Shown here one piece after another: positions 34,619 to 43,279 of a DNA stretch of 64,000 nucleotides. How positions within the stretch are numbered: position 1 is the stretch's first letter; each line of letters begins with the position of its first letter. The notes under the pieces were generated by a model that saw nothing but the letters and a program-made list of their open reading frames with translations, had not been told where the DNA came from and made no database searches. Source of the stretch: DATKDF01 sp963752045 (GTDB lineage: Bacteria; Acidobacteriota; Vicinamibacteria; Vicinamibacterales; SCN-69-37). Both the position numbers and the translations under genes were made by a program. The DNA lies in the NCBI GenBank assembly GCA_963752045.1, contig CAVVWN010000004.1, forward strand, positions 186,001 to 250,000, in the 5' to 3' direction.

Positions 34619-37007
34619 CGTGCCGACAGGACGACGACCCGAAGCACCGGCCGTGCGATGGCTATCGGCCGCTCGAGCCTGCCGGCCGCACGGCCCACGT
34701 CTCGTTGCAGGCGGTCGAGAGTACGTCGGGCGGCGTCACGCGCTCTGAGCGCGCGCCGATCGAACAGGCCCGGCTGACACTCCGGCGCGACCAGGTTGGT
34801 TTCCGCGGCGTCGGCGAGCGCAGCGGCCAGGAGACGCTCTTCGGCGACACGCCGCTGCCTGATTCGGACCACGCGCCGGAGTCGCGGTTCGAGTCGCTTC
34901 ACGACTTCGCCTTCGGCTGCCTTGAGGAGGGCGCCGGAAAGCTGCGCGCGCTCCCGCAGCCCCGGCACGCGAACCGCAACCGGTCGCGCTTCGAGCACCG
35001 CCCCGCTTTCGTCCACGAGCGACGTCTCGAAAACGAGCAGGCCGTCCGTGCCGGTGCCGAGCCAACCGCCGTGCGGGCTCCGCACGCACACGCATGAAGC
35101 AGGCAGCGCGCGTCCTTTCGAGCCTCGCGCCAGGCGACGCTGACGTTCGAGCGCGCCGACGTGGCTCCGCGCGTGCCGCTGCCACCTGCGGCAGATGGTC
35201 ACCGCGGCGGGTGCGGTGACCTCGGCGGAGAGCGAGGCCTCGGCAATGAGCGCCGCGCCGACGTCATGTTCACCGGGCGAGGCGGTGTCCCAGGGTGTCG
35301 GGGCCGAGGGCGCGCCGGGCGGTCAGGGTGCGCCTGGCGAGATGCGCGAGGATGCCGTCTTCGGCCTCGTGCCTCGCGACGAACAGCGACAGGTGCGGCG
35401 TGCGCGTCCGCCCGATGCGGTCCACGCGCCCGAAGCGCTGCTCGAGACGCGCCGGATTCCAGGGCAGTTCGAGGCTCACGACCCACCTCGACGCCTGCTG
35501 CAGGTTGAGACCCTGACCGGCCACGTCGGTCGCGACGAGAACCCTGGCATCGCCGCGCCTGAAAAGCCCGAGAGCGTCGCGGCGTTCGGCCTGCGTCAGT
35601 CCGCCGTGGAGCACGGCCGGGCGCCACGCCTTCGGCACGTTCCGCACCAGCACTTCGAGCGACGCACGGAATTCCGTGAAGATGACGACGGGCTCCCGGG
35701 CGCGGGTCACGAGCGACAGGAGCCGGCCCACCTTGCTCTCGACGCGCGCGGCCGAGTGGGCCAGGGTCACGAGCCGGCCGAGCCACGCTCGCTCATGCCG
35801 CTCGCCGAGTCCGGTTTCCACCGCGATGCCGGTCCGTTCCTCGTCGGTCAGCTCGTCGCCGTCGTCGAAGCCGAGCGCCGGCTGCGTCCAGCGCGTCGCG
35901 GTCGGTGCGTCGCCGGCGTCGAGCCACGAGAGCCGGCGCTGCAGCGTGGATGCCGCCGCTCGGGCCGTCGAGAGCGCGCGCTTGCGAAAGATCGAGAGGA
36001 GCAAAAGCGCCGAGTTACGACGGCCCGGGCCGGCCGCCGCGAGCGTGGCCCGCTCGAAGGCGACGAGCGCGTCGAGAAAGGTCCGCTCGTCGGTCGAGAG
36101 CATCACCCGGCGCCAGCTGACACGTCTGGGCCTCGCCATGCCCACCGATTCCCGGGTTCGCCGGAAGACCGTGAGCGTGTCGTTCGCGTGTCCGGTCGAG
36201 CCAAGCGTCATGAGCCGCCTGAAGCGCTCGTCGTCTCCCGAATGAGGCGTGGCCGAGAGCAGCACGAGCCGCCGGGCCCGCCGCCCCAGGGCATCGGCGG
36301 CACGATGGCGGTCCGAGTGGCCGGCCGCCGCGTGCGCTTCGTCGATGACCACGAGATCCCACGGCACGACGGGAAGCGCGGCAAAGACGTGAGGCTGCTT
36401 GAGGTAGTCGAGCGAGCCGATCCACACGCCGGCGCGGAGCCAGGGACTGTCGCCGTGGGCGATGTCTCGCGAGACCGCCTCGAGAGTGGAAGGGTCCGCC
36501 ATCCGGCAGGCGATGTCGAACCGTTCAGCGAGCTCGGCGGCCCACTGGTCGCGAAGACCGGATGGCACGACGAGAAGCGCGCGAGTGACCGGCTGCCTTC
36601 GCAATCGCTCCGCCAGCACGAGGCCGGCCTCTATCGTTTTTCCAAGACCCACGTCGTCGGCAACGAGCACGCGACGCGCGCCGTCTTCGATGGCGAGCGC
36701 CGGTTCGAGCTGGTGGGGGAGCAGGGCGATGCGCGCGCCGACCGCCGACGCAAGCGTGCGCACCGTGAAGGCGCGCGCGGCAAGCGCGCCGATTACCGCG
36801 CGTCCGTGACGATAGCGCCGCGCCACCGGGCGGGTTCGGCCGCGGGAAAGGACAGGCCTGTCGAACGGCACGAGAAACGTGGCCGGACCCGACGGCCCGC
36901 GAACGTCGAGGCGAATGACGCGGCCCTCTCGGCGCGACATCTCGACGCGCCACCGCCGCTCGCGAATCCACAGCACAGTCCCCGACACCGGAGGCGAGTC
37001 CTGCATT
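34615..37007 (-). CDS. SNF2-family helicase/translocase (probable frameshift)
   Basis: About 798 residues if two frames are joined near 35270-35290. Motifs: I DDVGLGKTIEAGL, II VIDEAHAAAG, III LLSATPHSGDD, V VATDVAGQGLNLQQ, VI EQRFGRVDRIGR. The downstream frame (34615 to about 35290) contains CQPGLFDRRALRARD, which resembles C-terminal ends of RapA/DISARM-like helicases, so one gene is likelier than two. ATG 37007 (MQDSPPVSG) is preferred over TTG 37021. First gene of a two-gene unit with the methylase; it probably moves along DNA for a modification or defence complex. Confidence 0.83.
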
Positions 37008-37023
37008 TTCTGCCACCCCAATC

Positions 37024-37039
37024 GGCAACGCGCGTTGCC
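37024..37039. promoter_or_regulatory. 16-bp perfect palindrome upstream of the helicase gene
   Basis: GGCAACGCGCGTTGCC, centred about 25 bp before ATG 37007, in the 125-bp gap after deoA. A dimeric repressor or modification-sensitive operator could bind here. No adjacent regulator gene is seen. Confidence 0.45.
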
Positions 37040-37132
37040 ATTTGCGCGATCGCCGACTCGAAACCCCAGTGAATCCGCGATCGCTGCAGATCAGATCGGC
37101 AAATCGAATGCCAGAACGGGGCGGGATCAGTT

Positions 37133-38494
37133 CTATACCGGCAGGCGCGTCGTCCAGCCCTGCCAGGGCACGGTGCCGGCCGGGCCGATGACTTCGAAGA
37201 CGAGTCGGGACGTGCGAGGCGTTGGTCCGATGCGGAAGGCGGCGCGCGCGCGCGCCGACAGGGCGTCGGCGCCGGCTTCGCCGGCCAGGTGGAGATCTAC
37301 GAGCGTGTCGCCCGCCGAGACGGCCTCGCCTGCCTGTTTGTGCAGCCAGAGGCCAACGGTGGGGTCGACCGTGTCGGTCATGTCGCGCCGGCCGCCGCCC
37401 ATGTCGAGCAGGATCTCGGCAAGCGCCATCGGCTCGACGTCCTCGACGAACCCGCTCGCGTCCGCCCGGACGACGACTCGGAGCGGGGCTTCGGGAAGCA
37501 TGCGGCGTGTGACGGCGACGCCGCTTCCGCCCTGCGCGGTGACGAGCGCGCGGAGGCGGTCGAGCGCGGCTCCGCTCCGGAGCGCTTCATCGAGATCGCC
37601 GCGGGCCGCCTCGAGCGAGGGGGCGCGTCCGGCGGCCACGAGCATGGCTGCCGTCAGGACGCGCGTGATCTCGGCGAAGTCGGGCGCGACGGGATTACCG
37701 GCGACGAGGTCGATTGACTCGAGCACCTCGAGGCCGTTTCCAATCGCGCGGCCGAGCGGCACGTCCATGTCGGTGAGAAACGCCACGGTCCGGAGGCCGA
37801 ACTCGGTGCCGACCCGTACGAGCCCCTGGGCAAGCTCGCGCGCTTCGTCGAGAGTCTTGATGAATGCTCCACGGCCCACCTTCACGTCGAGCACGAGCAC
37901 GCGCGGGCCGGCGGCGATCTTTTTCGACAGGATGCTCGAGATGATGAGGGGGCGCGACTCGACCGTGCCCGTGGCGTCGCGGAGCGCGTAGATCCTGCCG
38001 TCGGCCGGGGCGAGCGCGCCGGACTGGCCGCCCATCACGCATCCCACCGCGCGCAGCACCCGGTCGAATTCGGCGGCGTCGAGGCGCGTGCGGAATCCCG
38101 GGATCGACTCCAGCTTGTCGAGCGTGCCGCCCGTGTGGCCGAGGCCACGTCCGGAGAGCATGGGCACGTAGAGGCCCGCGGCGGCGGCCCAGGGCGCGAG
38201 CGCGATCGAGACCTTGTCGCCCACGCCGCCGGTGGAGTGCTTGTCGGCCGTCCGGTCCTCGATCCCCGGAAACGTCATCGTCTCGCCCGAGGCGACCATG
38301 GCGCGCGTCAGTTCGACGGTTTCGCGGTCCGTCATGCCGCGGCAGCACACGGCCATCAGGAACGCGGACATCTGATGGTCGCTCACGAGGCCGCGCGTGT
38401 ACGACGACACGAGCCAGCCGATCTCGTCGGCCGAGAGCGTGCCGCCGTCCCGCTTTCGAACGATCAACGTGCGCACGTCGCTCGGCAGGTTCAT
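37133..38494 (-). CDS. deoA: Thymidine / pyrimidine-nucleoside phosphorylase
   Basis: 453 residues; splits thymidine or other pyrimidine nucleosides to base and (deoxy)ribose 1-phosphate. Family signature KHSTGGVGDKVS with SGRGLGHTGGTLDKLES; phosphate and base contacts in MGGQSGALAPAD and SRPLIISSILSKK; C-terminal domain with ADASGFVEDVEP. Length is typical. Its start overlaps the stop of the Smr gene (ATGA), so they are co-transcribed. Confidence 0.93.
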   Translation of the reverse strand: MNLPSDVRTLIVRKRDGGTLSADEIGWLVSSYTRGLVSDHQMSAFLMAVCCRGMTDRETVELTRAMVASGETMTFPGIEDRTADKHSTGGVGDKVSIALAPWAAAAGLYVPMLSGRGLGHTGGTLDKLESIPGFRTRLDAAEFDRVLRAVGCVMGGQSGALAPADGRIYALRDATGTVESRPLIISSILSKKIAAGPRVLVLDVKVGRGAFIKTLDEARELAQGLVRVGTEFGLRTVAFLTDMDVPLGRAIGNGLEVLESIDLVAGNPVAPDFAEITRVLTAAMLVAAGRAPSLEAARGDLDEALRSGAALDRLRALVTAQGGSGVAVTRRMLPEAPLRVVVRADASGFVEDVEPMALAEILLDMGGGRRDMTDTVDPTVGLWLHKQAGEAVSAGDTLVDLHLAGEAGADALSARARAAFRIGPTPRTSRLVFEVIGPAGTVPWQGWTTRLPV

Positions 38495-38778
38495 GTGGTC
38501 TCGTCGCCGGTCACGAGGCGGCAGATCGTGGCGCCCAGATGCGCCGACGAGTCGTCCCAGAACTCCGCCACGAGCACGTGCCGGTCGAGCGTGCGCTGGA
38601 CGATGCCACGCTGGACGCCGCGGCCGCGGCCATGCACGAGCCGCAACTCCCGAAGCCCGGCCCCGTGCGCCGCCGTGACGTACTCGTCCACGACCGACGG
38701 AATGTCACGCGGCAGGAACGCATGAAGGTCCAACTCGCCTTCAATCGGAACGCGATTCACAAACCCCTCATCGACCAC
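38491..38778 (-). CDS. Smr-domain protein
   Basis: About 95 residues from GTG 38778 (or GTG 38760). The Smr domain shows ELDLHAFLPRDI, then GLRELRLVHGRGRGVQRG, where LDLH and HGRG are the family's nucleic-acid-binding or nuclease motifs also seen in MutS2. The small stand-alone form may act on RNA or branched DNA. The upstream edge is embedded in a repeat block, so the exact start is uncertain. Confidence 0.8.
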   Translation of the reverse strand: MVDEGFVNRVPIEGELDLHAFLPRDIPSVVDEYVTAAHGAGLRELRLVHGRGRGVQRGIVQRTLDRHVLVAEFWDDSSAHLGATICRLVTGDETT

Positions 38779-39135
38779 TCCAGATTCAATCCCAGATTCC
38801 AAACCGGACTCCGGGGCCAGGGGACCGTGGAGACGTGGAGCCCGTGGAGGTGCGCCTCCGCCCCGTGTCGTCAACCGGTCGCCGTGGCCGCGTCGGGGCC
38901 GACCGGGCGCCGACGAGCCGCCCCGGACTGCGCCGGCCCACCGGACTCGGCGGCTCATCGGCGCCCGGCCGGCCCCGACGCCCGCGGCCGGAGGCCGCGC
39001 GAGCGCCGCTCGCGGCCACGGCGACCAGGCGCTGCCGAGGCCTGTGTTCGCCGGAGGCCCTCCATTCACTCCACGTCCTCAACGGTGGCCTCTTCGTAGG
39101 CAGATCCCAGATCCCAGACCCCAGATCCCAGATTC
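38779..39135. repeat. Composite palindromic repeat, full copy
   Basis: Gap of about 355 bp between Smr and queF, filled by repeats: ATCCCAGATTCC words, a CTCCACG-type stretch (38825-38855, minus sense), a long hairpin 38877-39027 with outer arms GGTCGCCGTGGCCG and CGGCCACGGCGACC, another CTCCACG stretch (39059-39085) and a GATCCCA array that ends in the queF stop. No gene in it. The right part matches 26570-26800. Confidence 0.85.
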
Positions 39136-39472
39136 ACGTCTTCGCATAGTCGGCTGTCACCGTCGTCGTGATCCCGCCGCGCGCGGTGAAGGCCCCGGTC
39201 ACGCGCATTCGCCTCGGCCGGCACGCCGCCACCAGGTCGTCGAGAATCTGATTGGTGAGCGTCTCGTAGAACACGCCCTTGTTCCGGTACTCGAGGAGGT
39301 AGTACTTGAGCGACTTCAGCTCCACGCACTGCTCGTCGGGCACGTAGGTGATGCCGATCTCGCCGAAGTCGGGCAGCCCGGTCTTCGGGCAGACCGACGT
39401 GAACTCGGGGCAGCGGATCTGGATCTCGTAGTCGCGTTCGGGGCGCGCGTTGGGAAAAGTCTCGATGGCCAT
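39134..39472 (-). CDS. queF: NADPH-dependent 7-cyano-7-deazaguanine reductase
   Basis: About 112 residues, the short unimodular QueF form; reduces preQ0 to preQ1 in queuosine synthesis. CPEFTSVCPKTGLPDFG holds the thioimide-forming cysteine and substrate aspartate; ELKSLKYYLLEYRNKGVFYE is the NADPH-binding QueF motif. ATG 39472 is preferred over ATG 39481 because TAAAAT lies exactly 7 nt upstream (39480-39485) and would overlap the other start. The gene ends in a 7-bp repeat array. Confidence 0.93.
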   Translation of the reverse strand: MAIETFPNARPERDYEIQIRCPEFTSVCPKTGLPDFGEIGITYVPDEQCVELKSLKYYLLEYRNKGVFYETLTNQILDDLVAACRPRRMRVTGAFTARGGITTTVTADYAKT

Positions 39473-39515
39473 CGGAGTCATTTTAGCGGGATGCTCCGCC
39501 CGGCAGTCGGGTGTC

Positions 39516-39539
39516 GGAGGGGCGGGCTTCAGCCCGCCA
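39516..39539. repeat. GGAGGGGCGGGCTTCAGCC palindrome
   Basis: Single REP-like stem-loop in the divergent gap between queF and the PadR gene. Confidence 0.8.
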
Positions 39540-39589
39540 CGCGGCGGGCCGGCCGGGGTTGGGTCGTCGACGAACGGGCGCGGAGCCCT

Positions 39590-39628
39590 ACTATGTTGGC
39601 TATCGATATATAATGGGAACAAACATAG
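39590..39628 (+). promoter_or_regulatory. Candidate PadR operator and -10 region
   Basis: CTATGTT and AACATAG arms about 20 bp apart flank TATCGATA and TATATAAT. PadR repressors commonly bind ATGT-n-ACAT dyads, and TATAAT supplies a -10 box, so this is a likely autoregulatory site for the PadR-ADOP pair. Confidence 0.55.
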
Positions 39629-39660
39629 ACCCCCGTCCGTCCAAGACACGAGGATTCAGC

Positions 39661-39987
39661 ATGGCCAGAGCCAGGGCGATGAGCTTCGGCGGCGTTGCGA
39701 TTCTGCACGCGATTGCCGACGGCAAGCGGTTCGGTTTCGACATCATGGATGCCACCGGCCTGACGAGCGGCACGGTGTACCCCACGCTCGACCGTTTCGA
39801 GGAGATGCACCTTGTGAGGTCCGAATGGGAGGACGCGCGCGTGGCCCACCGCGAGGGCCGTCCGCCGCGTCGTTACTTCACGCTCACGCCGGCCGGTGTC
39901 GAGGCGCTCAGCGACGGACTGCGTCGCTTCAAGAGCCTGCGCCCGGTGGCCGTTGGCGCTTACGGGCAGAAGGGCGGCCGCCGGTGA
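39661..39987 (+). CDS. PadR-family transcriptional regulator
   Basis: 108 residues, winged helix: MSFGGVAILHAIADGKRFGFDIMD, recognition region LTSGTVYPTLDRFEE and the wing RPPRRYFTLTPAG. ATG 39661 has GAGGA 7 nt upstream. It overlaps the ADOP permease gene by 4 bp (GTGA). This PadR-ADOP arrangement is common in Acidobacteriota. It lacks the long C-terminal dimerisation helix of larger PadR proteins. Confidence 0.9.
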   Translation: MARARAMSFGGVAILHAIADGKRFGFDIMDATGLTSGTVYPTLDRFEEMHLVRSEWEDARVAHREGRPPRRYFTLTPAGVEALSDGLRRFKSLRPVAVGAYGQKGGRR

Positions 39988-42656
39988 CGGGCGCCGCGCG
40001 CGGCGCGCTTCGCGCCGCACTCGCCCTGGTCGCCCTCGCGGCGCCGGTCGTACCGAGGGCGCGCCGCAACGACTGGCGCCGTCAGTGGTCCGCCGATCTC
40101 GAGCACCAGGCCAGCTTCCTCGCAGCGCATCCCGGCGGCCGGACCGCCGCCGTCGATCTGCTCTGGCGCGCCCGCGGCGCCTTCACCCACGCCTGTGTTC
40201 TGCGCTTCAGGAGCTTCGCCATGCCCGCTTTCTTCGCCGACGCGCGCTACGGCGCGCGCATGTTCCTCAAGCGGCCCGGCTTTGCCGCCGTGGCCGTGAT
40301 CCTGCTCGGCCTTGGCGTGGGCGCCAACACCGCCATCTACAGCTGGATTGACGCGGTCCTCCTGATGCCGCTCCGGGGCGCCGCGCACGCCGACGCGATG
40401 GTCGTCGTGAAGGGGACCACGCTCACGCGGCGCGACATCAGCGTGTCGTACCCGAACTTCGCCGACATGCGCGACCGCCTCCCGGCGAGCATCGACGGTC
40501 TTGCCGCCTTCCGAACCGTGGCGCTCAATATCCGCATCGACGCCGACGCCGAGCGCGCCTGGGGCGAGCTTGTGAGCGCCAACATGTTCTCGGTTCTCGG
40601 CGTCTCGCCGCTTCACGGCCGGCTGCTCGTGCCCGGCGACGACAGCGCGCCGGGCGCGTCGGCCGTGGCCGTCGTGAGCCACGACTACTGGCAGCGCCGG
40701 TTCGGCGGCAGCCCGTCGGCCGTCGGCCGCGTCGTCGCGATCAACGGCACGCCGTTCACGATCGTCGGCGTGGCCCCACCCGACTTTCGCGGCGCGACGA
40801 CGAGCATGACGCTCGACATCTGGGTGCCGATGATGATGCAGCCGGCCGTCTACACCGGTGGCGACCGCCTGAACTCGCGCGGCAACGCCTGGCTGAACGT
40901 GCTCGCGCGCCTCTCGCCCGGCCACGACCTGCCGTCGGCCCAGCGCGATCTCGCGCGTGTGGCCGCCGCGCTCGCAGAGGAGTTCCCGGACGTCAATCGA
41001 GACCGCGGCGTGGCGCTCTACCCGATGTGGCGCGACCCGCAGTCGGCTGCCGCCGTCATCGGCCCGGTGCTTGGCCTGCTCCTGGCGGTGACGGCCGTCG
41101 TCCTGCTGATCGTGTGCGCGAACCTGGCGAGCCTGCTTCTGGCGCGGGCCACCGTCAGGCAGCGCGAGATCGCCGTGCGGCTCGCGCTTGGCGCCAGCCG
41201 GACGCGCATCGTCCGCCAGCTCCTCACCGAGAGCCTGCTGCTCGCGCTTGCCGGCGGTGCGCTGGGTCTGCTGTTTGCGGTCTTCATGAGTCGCGGGCTC
41301 GGCGGGCTCGTGCCGCCATCGCCGCTCCCGATCGCCATCGACGTCGATTTCACCGGGCGCGTGCCGCTCGTCAGTTTCGGACTCGCGCTTGCGGCCACGA
41401 TCGTCTTCGGCCTGGTGCCGGCCCTGCAGTCGTCGCGGCCGGCGCTCGTGCCCACCCTCAAGGAGTCGCGCGGGCTTGCCGGCAGCAGCCGGCGGCGCCT
41501 GCGCAATGCGCTCGTCGTCGGGCAGGTGGCGCTCTCGATTCTGCTGCTCGTCGGCGCGGGCCTCTTCGTGCGCGCCCTTGACAACGCGCGCGTGGCCGAC
41601 GCCGGCTTCGACCTCGAGGACGGACTGCTGGCCTCGGTCGATCTGCTGCCGGCCGGCTATGACGCCGAGCGCGGCACGCTGTTCTTCGGCGGCCTCATCG
41701 ACGATCTCCGGTCCGTGCCCGGCGTCGAGTCTGCAGCCTTCGCGCGCGACATGCCGCTCACGCTCGGCAATTCCGGCAGCGACACCACCGTCGAAGTCGA
41801 AGGCTACGTGCCGGCCGAAGGCGAGGAGCTCACCACCTACTACGACCGCATCTCCCCGGGCTTCTTCGAGACGATGGGGATTCCTGTCGTTGCCGGCCGC
41901 GCGTTCGAGGACCGCGACACGAGCCAGTCCGAGGGCGTCATCGTCGTCAACAGGACGATGGCCGAGCGGTACTGGCCGGGAGAGGACCCGATCGGCAGGC
42001 GCGTGAGGGTCGGAGACTGGATGACCGTCGTCGGCGTTGTCGAGGACGTCGCGTATCGGGGCGTTGGCGTGGCGGTCCGGCCGTACATGTACGTGCCGCT
42101 CTATAACTGGTATCGGCCGGACGTCACGCTCGTCGTGCGCACGGCCGGCGACCCCGGCCGCGTGCTCGACGGGGTGCGCGCGGCGATCCGGGCGCGCGAC
42201 GCCAACGTGCCCCTGTTCGACGTGCGGACGGTCGAGGCGCATCGGGAGATGGGCGCGCTGCTGCCGCGCATGGCGGCGGTCATGCTGGCGATGTTCGGCG
42301 CGGCGGCGCTCGTGCTCGCCTCGGTCGGGCTCTACGGTCTGCTCGCCTTCGTGGTGGCCGAACGCACGCCTGAGATCGGCGTGCGGCTCGCGCTCGGCGC
42401 CGACCGGGCCGGCATCGTGCGTCTCGTCGTGGGGCAGGGACTGCGGCTGGCGCTCGTTGGCGGAGCCATTGGATTGGGGCTCGCGTCGCTCGTGCTGCCG
42501 CTCGCGTCGAGCCAGTTGGTTGGCGTCAGCCCGCGCGACGGTCTGACGTATGCGCTTGTGTTCGCAGTACTTGTGGGCGTCGCCGGCGTCGCCTCCTACC
42601 TGCCGGCGCGTCGGGCCGCCGGCGTGGATCCGATTCGCGCGCTCAGGTACGAGTAG
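39984..42656 (+). CDS. ADOP-type ABC transporter permease (MacB/FtsX family)
   Basis: 890 residues from GTG 39984. An N-terminal arginine-rich segment leads to MacB_PCD and FtsX modules, each twice. Membrane segments lie near GFAAVAVILLGLGVGANTAI, after AAVIGPVLGLLLAVTAVVLL, near LVVGQVALSILLLVGAGL and at the C-terminus. REIAVRLALGASRTRIVRQL and EIGVRLALGADRAGIVR are the two copies of the coupling motif. No ATPase gene is adjacent, which fits the name acidobacterial duplicated orphan permease. Probable role is export of peptides or lipids. Confidence 0.93.
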   Translation: MTGAARGALRAALALVALAAPVVPRARRNDWRRQWSADLEHQASFLAAHPGGRTAAVDLLWRARGAFTHACVLRFRSFAMPAFFADARYGARMFLKRPGFAAVAVILLGLGVGANTAIYSWIDAVLLMPLRGAAHADAMVVVKGTTLTRRDISVSYPNFADMRDRLPASIDGLAAFRTVALNIRIDADAERAWGELVSANMFSVLGVSPLHGRLLVPGDDSAPGASAVAVVSHDYWQRRFGGSPSAVGRVVAINGTPFTIVGVAPPDFRGATTSMTLDIWVPMMMQPAVYTGGDRLNSRGNAWLNVLARLSPGHDLPSAQRDLARVAAALAEEFPDVNRDRGVALYPMWRDPQSAAAVIGPVLGLLLAVTAVVLLIVCANLASLLLARATVRQREIAVRLALGASRTRIVRQLLTESLLLALAGGALGLLFAVFMSRGLGGLVPPSPLPIAIDVDFTGRVPLVSFGLALAATIVFGLVPALQSSRPALVPTLKESRGLAGSSRRRLRNALVVGQVALSILLLVGAGLFVRALDNARVADAGFDLEDGLLASVDLLPAGYDAERGTLFFGGLIDDLRSVPGVESAAFARDMPLTLGNSGSDTTVEVEGYVPAEGEELTTYYDRISPGFFETMGIPVVAGRAFEDRDTSQSEGVIVVNRTMAERYWPGEDPIGRRVRVGDWMTVVGVVEDVAYRGVGVAVRPYMYVPLYNWYRPDVTLVVRTAGDPGRVLDGVRAAIRARDANVPLFDVRTVEAHREMGALLPRMAAVMLAMFGAAALVLASVGLYGLLAFVVAERTPEIGVRLALGADRAGIVRLVVGQGLRLALVGGAIGLGLASLVLPLASSQLVGVSPRDGLTYALVFAVLVGVAGVASYLPARRAAGVDPIRALRYE

Positions 42657-42753
42657 CGCGGCGGTCGTTCTTCCGGATGCGATCGCCTGCGCGCCTCGGG
42701 GCGCGTGGGCCCGTTTTTACCCGTAAAACCGGCCCCGCAACTGCTATTCTCAA

Positions 42754-42782
42754 TTGACAGTTCGTGCCCGCAGGGGTACGAT
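42754..42782 (+). promoter_or_regulatory. Sigma-70-type promoter of the HU gene
   Basis: TTGACA (42754-42759), a 17-bp spacer and TACGAT (42777-42782): the best sigma-70 match in the window. Transcription should begin near 42789, giving an about 90-nt leader. Confidence 0.75.
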
Positions 42783-42879
42783 TCGGCCCGTTTTTCTGTG
42801 TTTGCTGTCGGACCGTCGGCGCGCTCGGCTCCGGACTACAGCGACTACTGATGCGCGCCCCAGCCAGGGAGAAGAAGGC

Positions 42880-43179
42880 ATGGCAGACGCCCGACGCATG
42901 GGCAAGATGGAGCTGTTCGCGCACTTTGCGGACAAGTTCGACATGAAGCGCACGCAGGTGCGCGACTTGTTCGAGGAGCTGCTCCTTCTGTCCGAAAGAG
43001 AATTGAAGCGTTCCGGCGAGTTCGTTCTTCCCGGGATGTGCAAGCTCGTCGTCCAGAAGCGGAAGGCCCGCGAAGGCCGCAACCCGGCCACCGGAGAGCC
43101 GATCAAGATTCCCGCCAAGACCGTCGTGAAGGCGCGGATCGCCAAGCAGTTGAAAGACGCGGTTCTGCCCCGCAAGTAG
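42880..43179 (+). CDS. HU/IHF-family DNA-binding protein
   Basis: 99 residues; the N-terminal helices (MELFAHFADKFDMKRTQVRD) and the beta-arm consensus REGRNPATGEPIKIPAKTVV match the HU family, with VKARIAKQLKDAVL at the end. GAGAAGAAGG precedes the ATG. It has its own promoter and terminator, so it is a single-gene unit and probably abundant. The GKMELFAHFADK start is a variant of the usual MNKSELI opening. Confidence 0.9.
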   Translation: MADARRMGKMELFAHFADKFDMKRTQVRDLFEELLLLSERELKRSGEFVLPGMCKLVVQKRKAREGRNPATGEPIKIPAKTVVKARIAKQLKDAVLPRK

Positions 43180-43188
43180 CCGATTCGA

Positions 43189-43226
43189 AGCCTGGCGTCC
43201 GGTTGGTCGGGCGCCAGGCTCTTTTT
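43189..43226 (+). terminator. Intrinsic terminator after the HU gene
   Basis: Stem AGCCTGGCG / CGCCAGGCT with a 14-nt loop, followed by CTTTTTG. Classic rho-independent structure 10 bp after the stop. Confidence 0.9.
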
Positions 43227-43279
43227 GTGTCCGGCTCCGCCCTCGGCCTTCCCCGGCGCGCCCAATTCGCGAGGTTGCC

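Noticed and set aside
31484..34777. A 1097-codon plus-strand open frame
   Set aside because: It is antisense to the methylase gene, is extremely Arg/Ala-rich and has no family motif; the minus strand has clear methyltransferase motifs.
34615..35202. A separate 195-codon gene between helicase and methylase
   Set aside because: Its frame continues upstream without a good start and has helicase C-terminal features; a frameshifted helicase end is simpler.
31220..37007. A complete DISARM or BREX system
   Set aside because: Flanking genes are deoA and a respiratory operon; no drmA/B/C, phosphatase, Lon-like protease or nuclease gene was found.
35195..37072. A 625-codon plus-strand open frame
   Set aside because: Antisense shadow of the SNF2 helicase.
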